Assembly: GCA_903878085.1 (NCBI GenBank)
Contig: CAIRGJ010000064.1
Coordinates: 186,001 to 250,000 of the forward strand
DNA from: an uncultured Hyphomicrobiales bacterium
GTDB taxonomy: Bacteria; Pseudomonadota; Alphaproteobacteria; Rhizobiales; Xanthobacteraceae
Direction: 5' to 3'
Length of the DNA stretch: 64,000 bases
Each line of letters begins with the position of its first letter. Position 1 is the first letter of the stretch. The notes under the pieces were generated by a model. It saw only the letters and a program-made list of their open reading frames with translations, was not told the DNA's origin and searched no databases. Positions 26,574-35,598 of this stretch are shown one piece after another. The translations under genes were made by a program, and so were the position numbers.

Positions 26574-27971
26574 CTATCGCATTTGTACCGAGAGCTTATC
26601 GAAAAACGCCGCAAGATCGTCAATCCGATCGAGTGCCCAAAGCGCCCCCAACACCTCATCCGTCTGCTCGCTTGACCATCGCCTGCCGACGTTACCACGA
26701 AATTTCCCTTCCACCTCGGCTTTATTCATCGGACGTTCCGCAAAGCCAGGTGCGTGATCCACCTCGCGCGAAATTCTCTGTCCGTCCTCGAGAATCGCCG
26801 TCACGCGGGTCGGTGCCGCCCCACCGCGGCGCGCCGTGAGGATCGGGTCCTCACTGACTTTGATCCTTTTCATGAAGGCTCGAATACGCGGATCGCGAAA
26901 CGCGTGCGGCTCGAAGCTTTCATTGGTGATGTCACCGTCGAACATCGCGCGCGCCGTGATGTACGGCAGGCTGTGGTCCGCGGTATCCCTGGTTTCCGGC
27001 GACCATTTCTCCGGTTCGCTCGCGGTCCGTTGATAACCCCGGCGCGTCGTCGCAATCTCGATTGCCGCGATACGGTCGAGCGATCCCACCTCCTTGGCAG
27101 TTTCGATTGCCGCGACGATCGCCGTTTGCGTGTAGATCACGGCCGGGTACCGTTTCAGACTACATAAATTGATACGAAACTGAGCGCCTCGTCCGCCGAA
27201 GCTGGTGACGTCGATATTCGCAGGCCCAGACACCTGCTGGAAAAATCCAGAGTGCCCTTCGAAGATAGGGGCCGGGCCGGACAGGCCGCCGCGTGCTAGC
27301 AACGCGGCAAACACGGCATTGCGACCCGCTTCGGCATCGGACAGGCCCTTCCAGTCGGATAGTGTCTGCACCCGCGTCTGCGCCATCGGAATATGGTCAT
27401 TGATGGCGATGTTGACAGCATGGGTGAGTTGGCCGGGAGCAAGCTTCATCAACTTGCCGGCGGCGAGCGCAACGGCCGGAGGACTCATGACCGTCGGGTC
27501 CCACCCACGCGTTGAGATATCGCAGGCGTCGACTAGACGGCAGTTCACCTCGTAGGCAATCACAATCGAGGCGATCAACTCCCGCGCGCTAGCCCCCTCC
27601 GCTTCCGCGACTGCAATGCACGCCGCGATATGATCGCTTGGATGAACGGAAAAATGACCGACGTAGGTATCGTTAAAATCGAGGTACCGGAATGCAACAC
27701 AGTTGGCGAAGGTAGCAAGGTCGGCTGTGGTGCGCCTATCGGTGCCGATGATGGTCGAGTTACCACGGACCGCGAGCGCAAGGTCCCGGCAAATACGAAC
27801 CGGCCTTTCGTCGAATGCGCCGATGCCGCAACCGATCGTATCGATCACATGCGTCTTCACCCGTTCGACGGTCAAGGAGTCGAGATCCTCAAAACCCAGG
27901 CCGTGGGCATAATTGGCGAGCTGTTCGGCTATTGAGTGAGAGCGCACTTCAGAAGGACCTGCGGTTGCCAT
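26574..27971 (-). CDS. MmgE/PrpD family protein (second copy)
   Basis: A 465-residue protein from ATG 27971 (MATAGPSEVRSHSIAEQLANYAH). A frame extending to 28109 would add 46 residues unlike the family. Typical features: VKTHVIDTIGCGIGAFDERP, NDTYVGHFSVHPSDHIAACI (active-site His/Asp loop), LKRYPAVIYTQTA and a C-terminal lid. It differs clearly from the copy at 20.4 kb. It converges with the IclR gene and is divergent from the Bug receptor at 28301, so it and that receptor may share control. Substrate class: di- or tricarboxylate. Confidence 0.9.
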   Translation of the reverse strand: MATAGPSEVRSHSIAEQLANYAHGLGFEDLDSLTVERVKTHVIDTIGCGIGAFDERPVRICRDLALAVRGNSTIIGTDRRTTADLATFANCVAFRYLDFNDTYVGHFSVHPSDHIAACIAVAEAEGASARELIASIVIAYEVNCRLVDACDISTRGWDPTVMSPPAVALAAGKLMKLAPGQLTHAVNIAINDHIPMAQTRVQTLSDWKGLSDAEAGRNAVFAALLARGGLSGPAPIFEGHSGFFQQVSGPANIDVTSFGGRGAQFRINLCSLKRYPAVIYTQTAIVAAIETAKEVGSLDRIAAIEIATTRRGYQRTASEPEKWSPETRDTADHSLPYITARAMFDGDITNESFEPHAFRDPRIRAFMKRIKVSEDPILTARRGGAAPTRVTAILEDGQRISREVDHAPGFAERPMNKAEVEGKFRGNVGRRWSSEQTDEVLGALWALDRIDDLAAFFDKLSVQMR

Positions 27972-28300
27972 TTGCGCCGTACCAAACCCGCGAGAGCAAA
28001 AGAGTACATCCTGCGACGGTAAGCAGGACAGTTCTTCCGTTCGTTTGAGTTTTGTTCTGTTGGAATAAATTAGTTCTTCTAATTTGGTATTTTTTGAGCC
28101 TTCACGCAAGCAAAGTCATTGTTGAGCATGGCACCTTCTATTAGTCTGCCGGACGTTTGTAGGGTCGTTTGGCATTGCCGCTTTCGTTCTGCGAAATAAA
28201 AGCGGTTGTTGCGAGATATCCGAAATTGATCGACGCTGGCTGTGCGCGCCTTTCGCGTCCGCATCTGCGGAAGACCACTTAAAGCATCTGGAGAAACACC
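27972..28300. other. AT-rich divergent promoter region
   Basis: About 330 bp between the MmgE/PrpD gene and the plus-strand Bug receptor gene. It contains the AT-rich stretch at 28055-28095 and no credible gene. Promoters for both directions are expected here; I could not single out -35/-10 boxes. Confidence 0.4.
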
Positions 28301-29278
28301 GTGGAGCTTCGACGTCGAACATTGTTGCGCTTGGCCGCGGGCGCGGCCGTGCTTCCGGTCATCCCCTCCTTCGCCAAAGCGGAAGGCTATCCGTCGCGGC
28401 CGGCGCGCCTGATCGTCGGATTCGCCCCCGGCGGCGGCAACGACATCGTCTCGCGTCTGATGGCTCAATGGCTTTCGGATCGGCTGGGCCAGCAATTCAT
28501 CGTCGAAAACCGGCCCGGCGCGGGCACCAACATCGCCGCTGAATTCGTGATAAGTGCGGCGCCGGATGGCTATACACTTCTGCTCGCCGGCATTCCGAAC
28601 GCAGTCAACGCAACGCTCTACCATAAGCTCAATTTTAATTTCAGCCGTGACACCACGCCGATCGTGGGCATTGCCAGCGTGCCAAACGTGATGCTGGTTA
28701 ACCCGTCTTTTCCGGCCAAGACGCTCCCGGAGTTCATCGCCTATGCCAAAGCTAATCCGGGCAAGGTCAACATGGCCTCGCCTGGAATTGGAAGCGGCGG
28801 ACATCTCAGCGGCGAGTTGTTCAAGTTTTTGGCGGGCGTCGATCTCGTCCACGTACCGTTTCGCGGCAACGGGCCCGCACTTACAGCGCTCCTCGGCAGA
28901 CAGGTCGACGTACTGTTTCCCCCCATAGCGGCGTCAATCCAGTATATCGAAGCCCGCAAGCTGCGCGGTCTCGGTGTCACCGGCGCTAAACGCGCGGATA
29001 CACTTCCTCAGATTCCGGCCATAGGCGAATTCGTTCCGGGCTACGCGATGGACGCGTGGTACGGCTTCTCTGGCCCGAAGAGCACGCCTGCCGAAGTCAT
29101 CGACAAGATCAACAAAGAGGTCAATGCAGCGCTCGCGGATCCCCAGATCAAGGCGCGCATCGCCGACCTTGGCGGCACGACGATTGGCGGCACCCCTGCC
29201 GACTTCGGAAAGTTCATTGCGGATGAGACTGAAAAATGGGCCAAAGTGGTCACAGCGGCTCATATGACGGCAGATTAA
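28301..29278 (+). CDS. Bug (TctC) family solute receptor, Tat-like signal
   Basis: A 325-residue receptor with GTG start at 28301 behind GGAGAAAC. The leader begins MELRRRTLLRLAAGAAVLP, a twin-arginine-like pattern, and is probably cleaved after SFAKA. Hallmarks: ARLIVGFAPGGGNDIVSRLM, NRPGAGTNIAAE, PDGYTLLLAG, MASPGIGSGGHLSGELFKF, DAWYGFSGPKSTP. Its ligand is unknown. It heads a plus-strand run with the CapA-like gene, the amidohydrolase and two more Bug receptors. Confidence 0.92.
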   Translation: MELRRRTLLRLAAGAAVLPVIPSFAKAEGYPSRPARLIVGFAPGGGNDIVSRLMAQWLSDRLGQQFIVENRPGAGTNIAAEFVISAAPDGYTLLLAGIPNAVNATLYHKLNFNFSRDTTPIVGIASVPNVMLVNPSFPAKTLPEFIAYAKANPGKVNMASPGIGSGGHLSGELFKFLAGVDLVHVPFRGNGPALTALLGRQVDVLFPPIAASIQYIEARKLRGLGVTGAKRADTLPQIPAIGEFVPGYAMDAWYGFSGPKSTPAEVIDKINKEVNAALADPQIKARIADLGGTTIGGTPADFGKFIADETEKWAKVVTAAHMTAD

Positions 29279-29362
29279 GTCCTCGCTCGCTATCAACTAC
29301 CGCCGGACGGCTCTGGCTCTGAATGCTGACCGGAAGACGCATTGCGCAATGGATGAGGCGAA

Positions 29363-30397
29363 ATGACAGCCAAGGTGATTTTAACCGGTGACGTCAATCT
29401 CATGCGCGTCACCGATCCAATGGTTCCATTCCGCCACGTCGCCGCCGATTTGCATTCGGCAGACGTGGTGTTTGGCAATCTGGAATGCTGCCTACAACTC
29501 CAGGAACTGTCGCATGCCAACGAGGGCTTTTTTGCCGATCCGAAAGTCGGAGGCGAGGCCCTGAAACTCTCCGGCATCCATGCCGTGGGCATAGCCAACA
29601 ACGTCAATTATGGCTGGGCCAACATTTCCGCCTCGATTGGCCGGCTCAATGAGATCGGCGTATTCCATACCGGAGCCGGTCCCAATCTCGCGGCCGCCCG
29701 CGCCCCCGCCATTGTCGTTCGCAATGGCCTGCGCGTCGGTGCCTTGCAGCGCAGCTCGGTTTACTGGCCGACCGATCACGAGGCCCATGGGGACTCGCCT
29801 GGGATCGCCGTGATCAAAGGTCACACGGCCTATCATGTACCGATGGGCCGCATCTCCCCAGATATCCCGCCTGCGAACCGGCCGGGCATCCCGCCGGTCA
29901 TTTTGACATGGGCAGACGCCACCTACCTTGATGAGCTTCGCAAAGACATCGCGGCGTTGCGTCCGCAGGTTGACGTCTTGGTTGCATCGTTCCATTGGGG
30001 GCTGGGGCGCGAACCTTTGCAATACATGAAAGACATTGCGCATGCCGCGATCGATGCTGGGGCAGACGTCGTCATGGGGCATGGGCCGCATTACACATTG
30101 CCGATCGAGGTCTACAAGGCGCGGCCGATCTTCTACGGCTTGGGCAATCTCACATTTAACATTGGCCATCTCGGCCGCAAGCATGCCGGCTGGGTCGGCA
30201 TGCTGGTTGATCTAACCGTCGATAGTGGCGCGGTCGTGGAATGCCATTTTCGGTTTGTGCGCGCCAACGAGAAGAATGAATCCTATTTTCCTCGGGCAGC
30301 GGACGAAGCTGAAATACTTTCAGACCTCACTGCGCGAAGTTGCAAGCTCGGTGCTAGCCTCATCCCGGAAGCTGACCGAATACGCGTTTCGCCATGA
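29363..30397 (+). CDS. CapA-family (poly-gamma-glutamate synthesis type) metallophosphatase-like protein
   Basis: A 344-residue CapA/PGA_cap domain protein. It starts directly in the first strand (VILTGDVNLMRV) with no signal peptide, so it should be cytoplasmic. Conserved elements: FGNLECCLQ, FHWGLGREP, and GADVVMGHGPHYTLPIEVYK followed by PIFYGLGNLTFN. Where typical members have Ala-Asn-Asn-His, this one has IANNVNYGW, so a usual metal-ligand His is missing. Members without capsule genes nearby are known in catabolic clusters but have no proven role there. It lies between a Bug receptor and an amidohydrolase. Confidence 0.82.
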   Translation: MTAKVILTGDVNLMRVTDPMVPFRHVAADLHSADVVFGNLECCLQLQELSHANEGFFADPKVGGEALKLSGIHAVGIANNVNYGWANISASIGRLNEIGVFHTGAGPNLAAARAPAIVVRNGLRVGALQRSSVYWPTDHEAHGDSPGIAVIKGHTAYHVPMGRISPDIPPANRPGIPPVILTWADATYLDELRKDIAALRPQVDVLVASFHWGLGREPLQYMKDIAHAAIDAGADVVMGHGPHYTLPIEVYKARPIFYGLGNLTFNIGHLGRKHAGWVGMLVDLTVDSGAVVECHFRFVRANEKNESYFPRAADEAEILSDLTARSCKLGASLIPEADRIRVSP

Positions 30398-30463
30398 GCA
30401 GTAACTTTCGGACATTTAACGTAATACCGCCGGGAAAGGATGCAGGATCGTGAGGATGCCATC

Positions 30464-31324
30464 TTGTTGATAGTGGATTCCCAAGTACACGTGTGGGGTG
30501 CCGATACACCCGAACGGAAATGGCCGCCGCCCGCCCACGGCCTCAAGCCTGCACCGCATCGGAAGCAGCCGATTTCCGCCGAATCCCTTCTCAAAGATAT
30601 GGAATCCGCAGGCGTCGACCGCGTTGTGCTGGTGCCGCCGTCCTGGGAGGGCGATCGCAACGACCTCGTTGAAGATGCAGCCAGGAAATATCCGGATCGA
30701 TTCCGCTACGCCGCTCGGCTCGATTTACAGGACTCTTCCGCGCCCGACTGGATCGCCTCATGGCGGCCGCGTACCGGCAGCCTGGCATTGCAACTGACCT
30801 TTCAGACGCCGTTGTTCCAGGAGCCGCTACTTGATGGCACTCTTGACTGGCTGTGGCCGGCAGTGGAACGTGTGGGCCTGCCGCTCACCATTTATCTTCC
30901 GAATGCGCTGATGCCCGTGATCGATCGAATCGCTCAAGCACATCCGGCGTTGCGCATCGTAATCAATCATTTCGGGCTTACCGGCTCACGGCGTGACGAG
31001 GACGCGTTCGCCGATTTCAATAATCTGCTAGCGTTGAGCAAGCGAACTAACGTCGCGGTGAAGGCGAGTTGCCTCCCGTTCTATACGACGCAGCCGTATC
31101 CGTTTCAGAACCTCCACAGTCATATTCGCAGCGCCTACGATGCCTTTGGGCCCGAACGCTTGATTTGGGGGACCGACCTGTCGCGACTGCCGTGTTCGTA
31201 TCGCCAGGGCTTGACGCTATTTACCGAAGAGCTGCCCTGGCTTTCGTCCATCGATAAGGAATGGATCATGGGCCGAGCCATTTGCAAATGGCTCGACTGG
31301 CCATATGAAGGTGACCAATTATGA
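30464..31324 (+). CDS. Amidohydrolase-2 family metal-dependent hydrolase
   Basis: About 286 residues. The TTG at 30464, behind GAGG with normal spacing, gives MLIVDSQVHVWG, the usual family start; the ATG at 30440 has no room for a ribosome-binding site. TIM-barrel features are DSQVHVW (metal motif), VVLVPPSWEGDRND, RIVINHFGLTG and LIWGTDLSRLPC (late Asp). Relatives include lactonases (2-pyrone-4,6-dicarboxylate type) and ACMSD-like decarboxylases. It overlaps the next Bug receptor gene by ATGA, so hydrolase and receptor are coupled. Confidence 0.85.
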   Translation: MLIVDSQVHVWGADTPERKWPPPAHGLKPAPHRKQPISAESLLKDMESAGVDRVVLVPPSWEGDRNDLVEDAARKYPDRFRYAARLDLQDSSAPDWIASWRPRTGSLALQLTFQTPLFQEPLLDGTLDWLWPAVERVGLPLTIYLPNALMPVIDRIAQAHPALRIVINHFGLTGSRRDEDAFADFNNLLALSKRTNVAVKASCLPFYTTQPYPFQNLHSHIRSAYDAFGPERLIWGTDLSRLPCSYRQGLTLFTEELPWLSSIDKEWIMGRAICKWLDWPYEGDQL

Positions 31325-32421
31325 AATTTGTCAGCCTGCCGTTTGTGCTTTTTTCTCTTTTTCTTTCGTTGGGCGGAATCAGCCCTGCCCTTGCTCAGAC
31401 GTTTCCGGACAAGCCGGTGAAACTCGTGGTGCCGTATCAAGCCGGCGGTGCGACCGACACAGTCGCGCGCGTTCTAGCGCAGCAACTGTCGGAAAAATGG
31501 AAGCAGCCGGTTATCATCCTCAACCGTCCCGGCGCCTCCGCGAGTCTGGGCGCGAACTTCGTCGCCAAGTCCGATCCAGACGGATACACGCTGCTGATTT
31601 GCGATAGCTCAGTTTACGTCGTCGTCCCGCATCTGTTGGCCAATTTCCCTTACGACCCCCACAAGGATTTAGCGCCGATTACGATCGTTGCCCGGCAGCC
31701 GCCGGTGCTGACGACACGCAAGTCGCTGCCGGTCTCGAATACCAAAGAGCTGCTGGCCTACATCAAGGCCCATCCGGGAGAGTTGACCTATGGCTCGTTC
31801 GGTGTCGGCACCTGGGCGCATGTCGCGATGGAAGAGGTCAGCAAGATCGAGAACTTGAAAATGCTGCACGTGCCTTTCCGCGGCGGCGCGGAGGTTCTAA
31901 ACGAGATGCTGGCCGAACGCGTCGACATATTTTTTGCAACCATGGGAGCCGTCAAGCAATACAAAGAAGTGGGATCGTTGAAAGTCTTGGCGACCGCGAC
32001 CGCCAAGCGGCTATCGTCGCAGCCCGACCTGCCGACCATGTCGGAAGACGGTCTACCTGGCTATTCACTGAGCGTCTGGTTTGGATTGGCTGCCCCGGCC
32101 GGAACGCCACCGGCCGTCCTTGATAAAATCCAACAGGACGTCGCCCAGCTAAACGTTGATCCACATTTTCGCGAGAAGGTGCTCGGCGCATTGGCACTCG
32201 AGCCAGGCGGGGAAACGCGCCAGGAGTTTTCGAAAATCCTGAACGACGAGTTCGACCGGTGGGGCAAGGTCATCAAGCAGACTGGAATTAATATCACAGC
32301 CCCCCTCCGGCGCGACAAAGTAGCCGTCGAGAGTAGCGAAGACCCGCTTTTTCTGGCGCTCGAAACAAATCATCCATGGCGACGCCACCTTGCGCCGCCC
32401 GTGAATCAATCGATCACCTGA
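31321..32421 (+). CDS. Bug (TctC) family solute receptor with extended C-terminus
   Basis: A 366-residue receptor, signal peptide about 1-25 (ISPALAQ). Hallmarks: VKLVVPYQAGGATDTVARVL, NRPGASASLGANFVAK, PDGYTLLI, LTYGSFGVGTWAHVAMEEVS and SVWFGLAAPAGTPPAV. Most family members end about 40 residues earlier, just after the KVIKQTGI helix. The extra tail (about 325-366) is charged and unlike the family, perhaps the result of a lost stop or a late frameshift. Translation is coupled to the amidohydrolase. Confidence 0.9.
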   Translation: MKFVSLPFVLFSLFLSLGGISPALAQTFPDKPVKLVVPYQAGGATDTVARVLAQQLSEKWKQPVIILNRPGASASLGANFVAKSDPDGYTLLICDSSVYVVVPHLLANFPYDPHKDLAPITIVARQPPVLTTRKSLPVSNTKELLAYIKAHPGELTYGSFGVGTWAHVAMEEVSKIENLKMLHVPFRGGAEVLNEMLAERVDIFFATMGAVKQYKEVGSLKVLATATAKRLSSQPDLPTMSEDGLPGYSLSVWFGLAAPAGTPPAVLDKIQQDVAQLNVDPHFREKVLGALALEPGGETRQEFSKILNDEFDRWGKVIKQTGINITAPLRRDKVAVESSEDPLFLALETNHPWRRHLAPPVNQSIT

Positions 32422-32612
32422 TCCGCAAGATATTTACCGGGTCCAGGGCCTAGAAGCCCTATGCAAAATTCATCTTTCCGCCAGTGACGGATGGCGCGTC
32501 CTCATTACCAGGTATGGCGTCTTTGACCCGCCCTGCTTAGTCTATCGAGGCAAACCGTAATATTCTTGCCGTTTGGGAGCCGTCCGGGGAAGCCCGGTTT
32601 AAGGAGAAACTT

Positions 32613-33584
32613 ATGAAGATATTGGCCCGCGCGTTGCCGCTGCTCACCCTTTTGCTGCTGTCGGTTGTCCCTGCAAACGCGCAGAGCTGGCCGACGCGAC
32701 CGATCAAGATCATTGTGTCGCAGGCCGCTGGCGGCACTCCCGACATCATCTGTCGGCTCGTCAGCGCCCAACTGTCGATTTTGTTGGGGCAGCAGGTTGT
32801 GGTCGAAAACCGCCCCGGCGGAGCGAATGTCGTTGGCGCCGTGGCGGCGGCCCACTCAGCGCCCGATGGCTATACCCTATTCTTCGCGACCGCCGCCGCG
32901 TTGGTGAGCAATCCCCACACGTTCAAGACGTTGCCCTACGATCCGGTCAAGGATTTCGTCGCGATTTCGATGGTGGCGAAGAATCCATTCTTGATTCTCG
33001 CTCATCCCAGTGTAGCGGCCAACACGCTTCCCGAGCTGTTCGCCTACGATAAGGCCAATCCGGGAAAGCTGACTTTCGCGACCGATGGGCGGAGAAATTT
33101 CTCCGGCATTCTGGCCACCTGGCTGAACAAGGCCGGCGGTGGCAACATCCTGCAGGTGCCCTACGCCACCATGCCGCAAGGCATCCAAGACACCATGGCC
33201 GGCCGCACCCAGCTCACGATCCTGTCGCCCCCGTCGGCGGCGCCTTATATCGCCAGCGGAGCGCTCAAGCCACTGGCCATCAGCTGGTCGAAACGCTTGC
33301 CACAGTACGCGCAGGTGCCCGTGATTTCCGAAGCCTATCCCGGGGTCGAACTCACCGGCTGGTTCGTGATCGCCGCGCCGACTGGAACGCCCGTCGACAT
33401 CATCACGCGGCTGAACCAGGAGTTGGATAAGATCCTGAAAACTCCGGAGATGGTGAGCCGGCTTGCCGAGTTCGGCTTCTTCAGTGACGGTGCCGAAACG
33501 CCAGAAGCAACCCGCGCTTTCGTGCGGGCCCAGTACGAGCTCTGGAGCAGAGTCGTCCGCGAGATCGGACTTGAGCCGGAGTGA
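32613..33584 (+). CDS. Bug (TctC) family solute receptor
   Basis: A 323-residue receptor with signal peptide (about 1-23, VPANAQ) and a good AAGGAGAAA site before ATG 32613. Hallmarks: IKIIVSQAAGGTPDIICRLV, NRPGGANVVGAVAAA, PDGYTLFFA, LPYDPVKDFVAISMVAKNP and TGWFVIAAPTGTPVDI. A free Cys in the usual DxxxR helix (DIICR) is uncommon. It stands between another Bug gene and the TRAP permease genes. Confidence 0.92.
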   Translation: MKILARALPLLTLLLLSVVPANAQSWPTRPIKIIVSQAAGGTPDIICRLVSAQLSILLGQQVVVENRPGGANVVGAVAAAHSAPDGYTLFFATAAALVSNPHTFKTLPYDPVKDFVAISMVAKNPFLILAHPSVAANTLPELFAYDKANPGKLTFATDGRRNFSGILATWLNKAGGGNILQVPYATMPQGIQDTMAGRTQLTILSPPSAAPYIASGALKPLAISWSKRLPQYAQVPVISEAYPGVELTGWFVIAAPTGTPVDIITRLNQELDKILKTPEMVSRLAEFGFFSDGAETPEATRAFVRAQYELWSRVVREIGLEPE

Positions 33585-33722
33585 ATATAGATGCCGGATA
33601 CCTGATGACGCTGCCGATTATGAAAGGTGGCTGGCGAGGCTGTCGCCTTACCGGATGGCATTGCCAAAGCATACGGTTGAGTCCATCCTGAGTGCCAAAC
33701 TAAGCCGCGGGCGGTAGTTGGG

Positions 33723-34253
33723 ATGGAAATTTGGGACGTTTCGGCAGTGGTTTCGCGCATCCTCGAGCGTCTGATGTGGCTGATCGAACGTGCGCTCGCT
33801 TATGCCTTTATCGCCGCGGTCGCCCTCAACTTTATCAATGTTATTGGCCGGTATGGCTTCGGCAGCACCATCCTCAGCGCCGACGAGCTGCAAATCTTCA
33901 TTATGGTATTCATGGCCTTCCTCGGCGCTGCGGTGGTCGCGTGGCGCGGTCAACACTTGCGCATGGACGTGGTGGTGGAGGCGCTGCCGGCGCCGGTTCG
34001 TCAATTGGTGCGAGTCTTCGAACTCGTGGCGATCATCATCCTCGCTACTTTCGTGATGTGGAATTCGAGCTATTACGCCGAGCAGATGTTCGTCATTGGC
34101 CGCGTCAGCGACATGGCGCAAATGCCGATGTGGATACCGCATGGCACGGTAGCGGTGGGCTTCGGATTGATGGCGCTCATTGGATGCCTACGCCTCGTTC
34201 AGATCCTGACCGGGCACCGGCCGGCCCCCGGCAAATCCGGATCGGAGGCTTGA
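33723..34253 (+). CDS. dctQ: TRAP transporter small permease (DctQ type)
   Basis: A 176-residue membrane protein with four hydrophobic spans (AYAFIAAVALNFINVIGRY, FIMVFMAFLGAAVVAWRGQ, LVAIIILATFVMWN, TVAVGFGLMALIGCLRLVQI). ADELQIFIMVFMAFLGAA and the basic WRGQHLRMD loop are typical of DctQ. With DctM it forms the sodium-driven permease for a periplasmic DctP receptor. Only 3 bp separate it from dctM. Confidence 0.88.
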   Translation: MEIWDVSAVVSRILERLMWLIERALAYAFIAAVALNFINVIGRYGFGSTILSADELQIFIMVFMAFLGAAVVAWRGQHLRMDVVVEALPAPVRQLVRVFELVAIIILATFVMWNSSYYAEQMFVIGRVSDMAQMPMWIPHGTVAVGFGLMALIGCLRLVQILTGHRPAPGKSGSEA

Positions 34254-34256
34254 GTC

Positions 34257-35540
34257 ATGTCATTTGCGCTCGGCGTGGTTCCGGTCGTTTTGCTGCTGTT
34301 GGGATTCCCAATCTTTATTGTGCTGCTGGCGTCGGTCAGCGTCGCGCTCGTTTTTTTCATGCACATGCCATTGGCGGCGCTTCATCAGAACCTGTTTGGT
34401 TCGATCAATGCTTTCTCTCTGCTGGCGATCCCCTTTTTCGTGTACGCCGGTGAACTGATGGGCCGCGGCAGCGTGGCCCAGCGCCTAGTCGATTTCGTCC
34501 AGGCCGGCGTTGGCAACGTGCGTGGTAGCCTCGCGGTGACGACGGTCGGCACCTCGGCGATCTTTGGAGCGATCTCCGGCGTCAGCGCTGCCTGTGTCGC
34601 CACCATCGGGCGCATTATGTATCCAGCGATGCGGCGCGCAGGCTATCCGGAACACTTCGCTGCCGGCCTGGTCACCGCGGTCGGCGCCATCGACATCATC
34701 ATCCCGCCCAGCATTCCGATGATTGTCTACGGCGCGGCGGCCGAGGAATCGGTGCCGCGGCTCTACGCCGCGGGCGTCGTGCCCGGCCTGATGCTGGCGC
34801 TCATGCTCGCGCTCTATGTCATGTGGTTCGCCTGGCGCAACGGCATCGGCGCGAGCGAGGCGTTCAAGCTCAACCATTTCCTGCGTGCGGCCACGCGCGG
34901 AATTTGGGCACTCGGCATGCCGTTCATCATCCTCGGCGGCATCTACGGCGGCGTGTTTTCGCCGACCGAGGCGGCGGCTGTTGCCTGCGTTTACGCTGCC
35001 TTCGTCACCCGTTTCGTTTTCCGTGAACTCGCCTGGCGCGATATCGTCGATGCCGCCGCCCACACCGTGATATTCTCGGCGCAAATCCTCATCATCGTCG
35101 CCTGCGCCGGGGTGTTCTCCTGGCTATTGACCGTCAATCAGGTTCCGGCGGCAATCGTGGGCTGGCTGCAGTCGCTCAACATCTCCGCCTGGATGTTCCT
35201 GCTGACGATCAACGTCATACTGCTGGCGATCGGCTGCTTCCTCGACCCGCTGTCGGCGATCTTGCTGTTGACGCCACTGCTGGTCCCATTGGTCAAAGCG
35301 TTCGGCATCGACACCGTGCATTTCGGCATCATCGTGACGGTAAACTTGGCGATCGGCCTGTTCCATCCGCCATTCGGGATGAACATTTTCGTCGCCCAGT
35401 CAGTGCTTGGGCTCGAGTTACGCTCGATCTATCGCGGCATCATTCCGTTCTTGTTTATCTACCTAGCCGCGCTGGTATTAATTACCTACATCCCGGCGAT
35501 TTCCCTCGGCGGCATGCGGTTTCTGCTTGGGCTTCCGTAA
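34257..35540 (+). CDS. dctM: TRAP transporter large permease (DctM type)
   Basis: A 427-residue polytopic membrane protein, normal length for DctM. Typical segments: LLAIPFFVYAGELMGRGSVA, ATIGRIMYPAMRRAGYPEHF, VGAIDIIIPPSIPMIVYGAA, GVFSPTEAAAVACVYAAFV and NLAIGLFHPPFGMNIFVAQS. It carries the sodium and substrate path. The expected receptor gene lies just downstream but on the opposite strand (35599-36600). Confidence 0.93.
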   Translation: MSFALGVVPVVLLLLGFPIFIVLLASVSVALVFFMHMPLAALHQNLFGSINAFSLLAIPFFVYAGELMGRGSVAQRLVDFVQAGVGNVRGSLAVTTVGTSAIFGAISGVSAACVATIGRIMYPAMRRAGYPEHFAAGLVTAVGAIDIIIPPSIPMIVYGAAAEESVPRLYAAGVVPGLMLALMLALYVMWFAWRNGIGASEAFKLNHFLRAATRGIWALGMPFIILGGIYGGVFSPTEAAAVACVYAAFVTRFVFRELAWRDIVDAAAHTVIFSAQILIIVACAGVFSWLLTVNQVPAAIVGWLQSLNISAWMFLLTINVILLAIGCFLDPLSAILLLTPLLVPLVKAFGIDTVHFGIIVTVNLAIGLFHPPFGMNIFVAQSVLGLELRSIYRGIIPFLFIYLAALVLITYIPAISLGGMRFLLGLP

Positions 35541-35551
35541 CAGGCGCCGTT

Positions 35552-35578
35552 CATCCCCGCCCGCAAGGCGCGGGGATG
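35552..35578. terminator. Bidirectional hairpin between convergent TRAP genes
   Basis: CATCCCCGC (35552-35560) pairs perfectly with GCGGGGATG (35570-35578) around a 9-nt loop, 11 bp after the dctM stop and 20 bp before the end of the convergent receptor gene. No long T-run follows, so its termination strength is uncertain. Confidence 0.6.
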
Positions 35579-35598
35579 CCGCCTTAGTCGCGACGCCG

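Noticed and set aside
28079-28852. 257-codon minus-strand frame over the Bug receptor start
   Set aside because: It is antisense to a well-supported receptor gene and has no recognisable protein features.
33600-33717. In-frame tail reading YERWLARLSPYRMALPKHT before dctQ
   Set aside because: It looks protein-like but has no start codon with a ribosome-binding site and no family I recognise; left unannotated.
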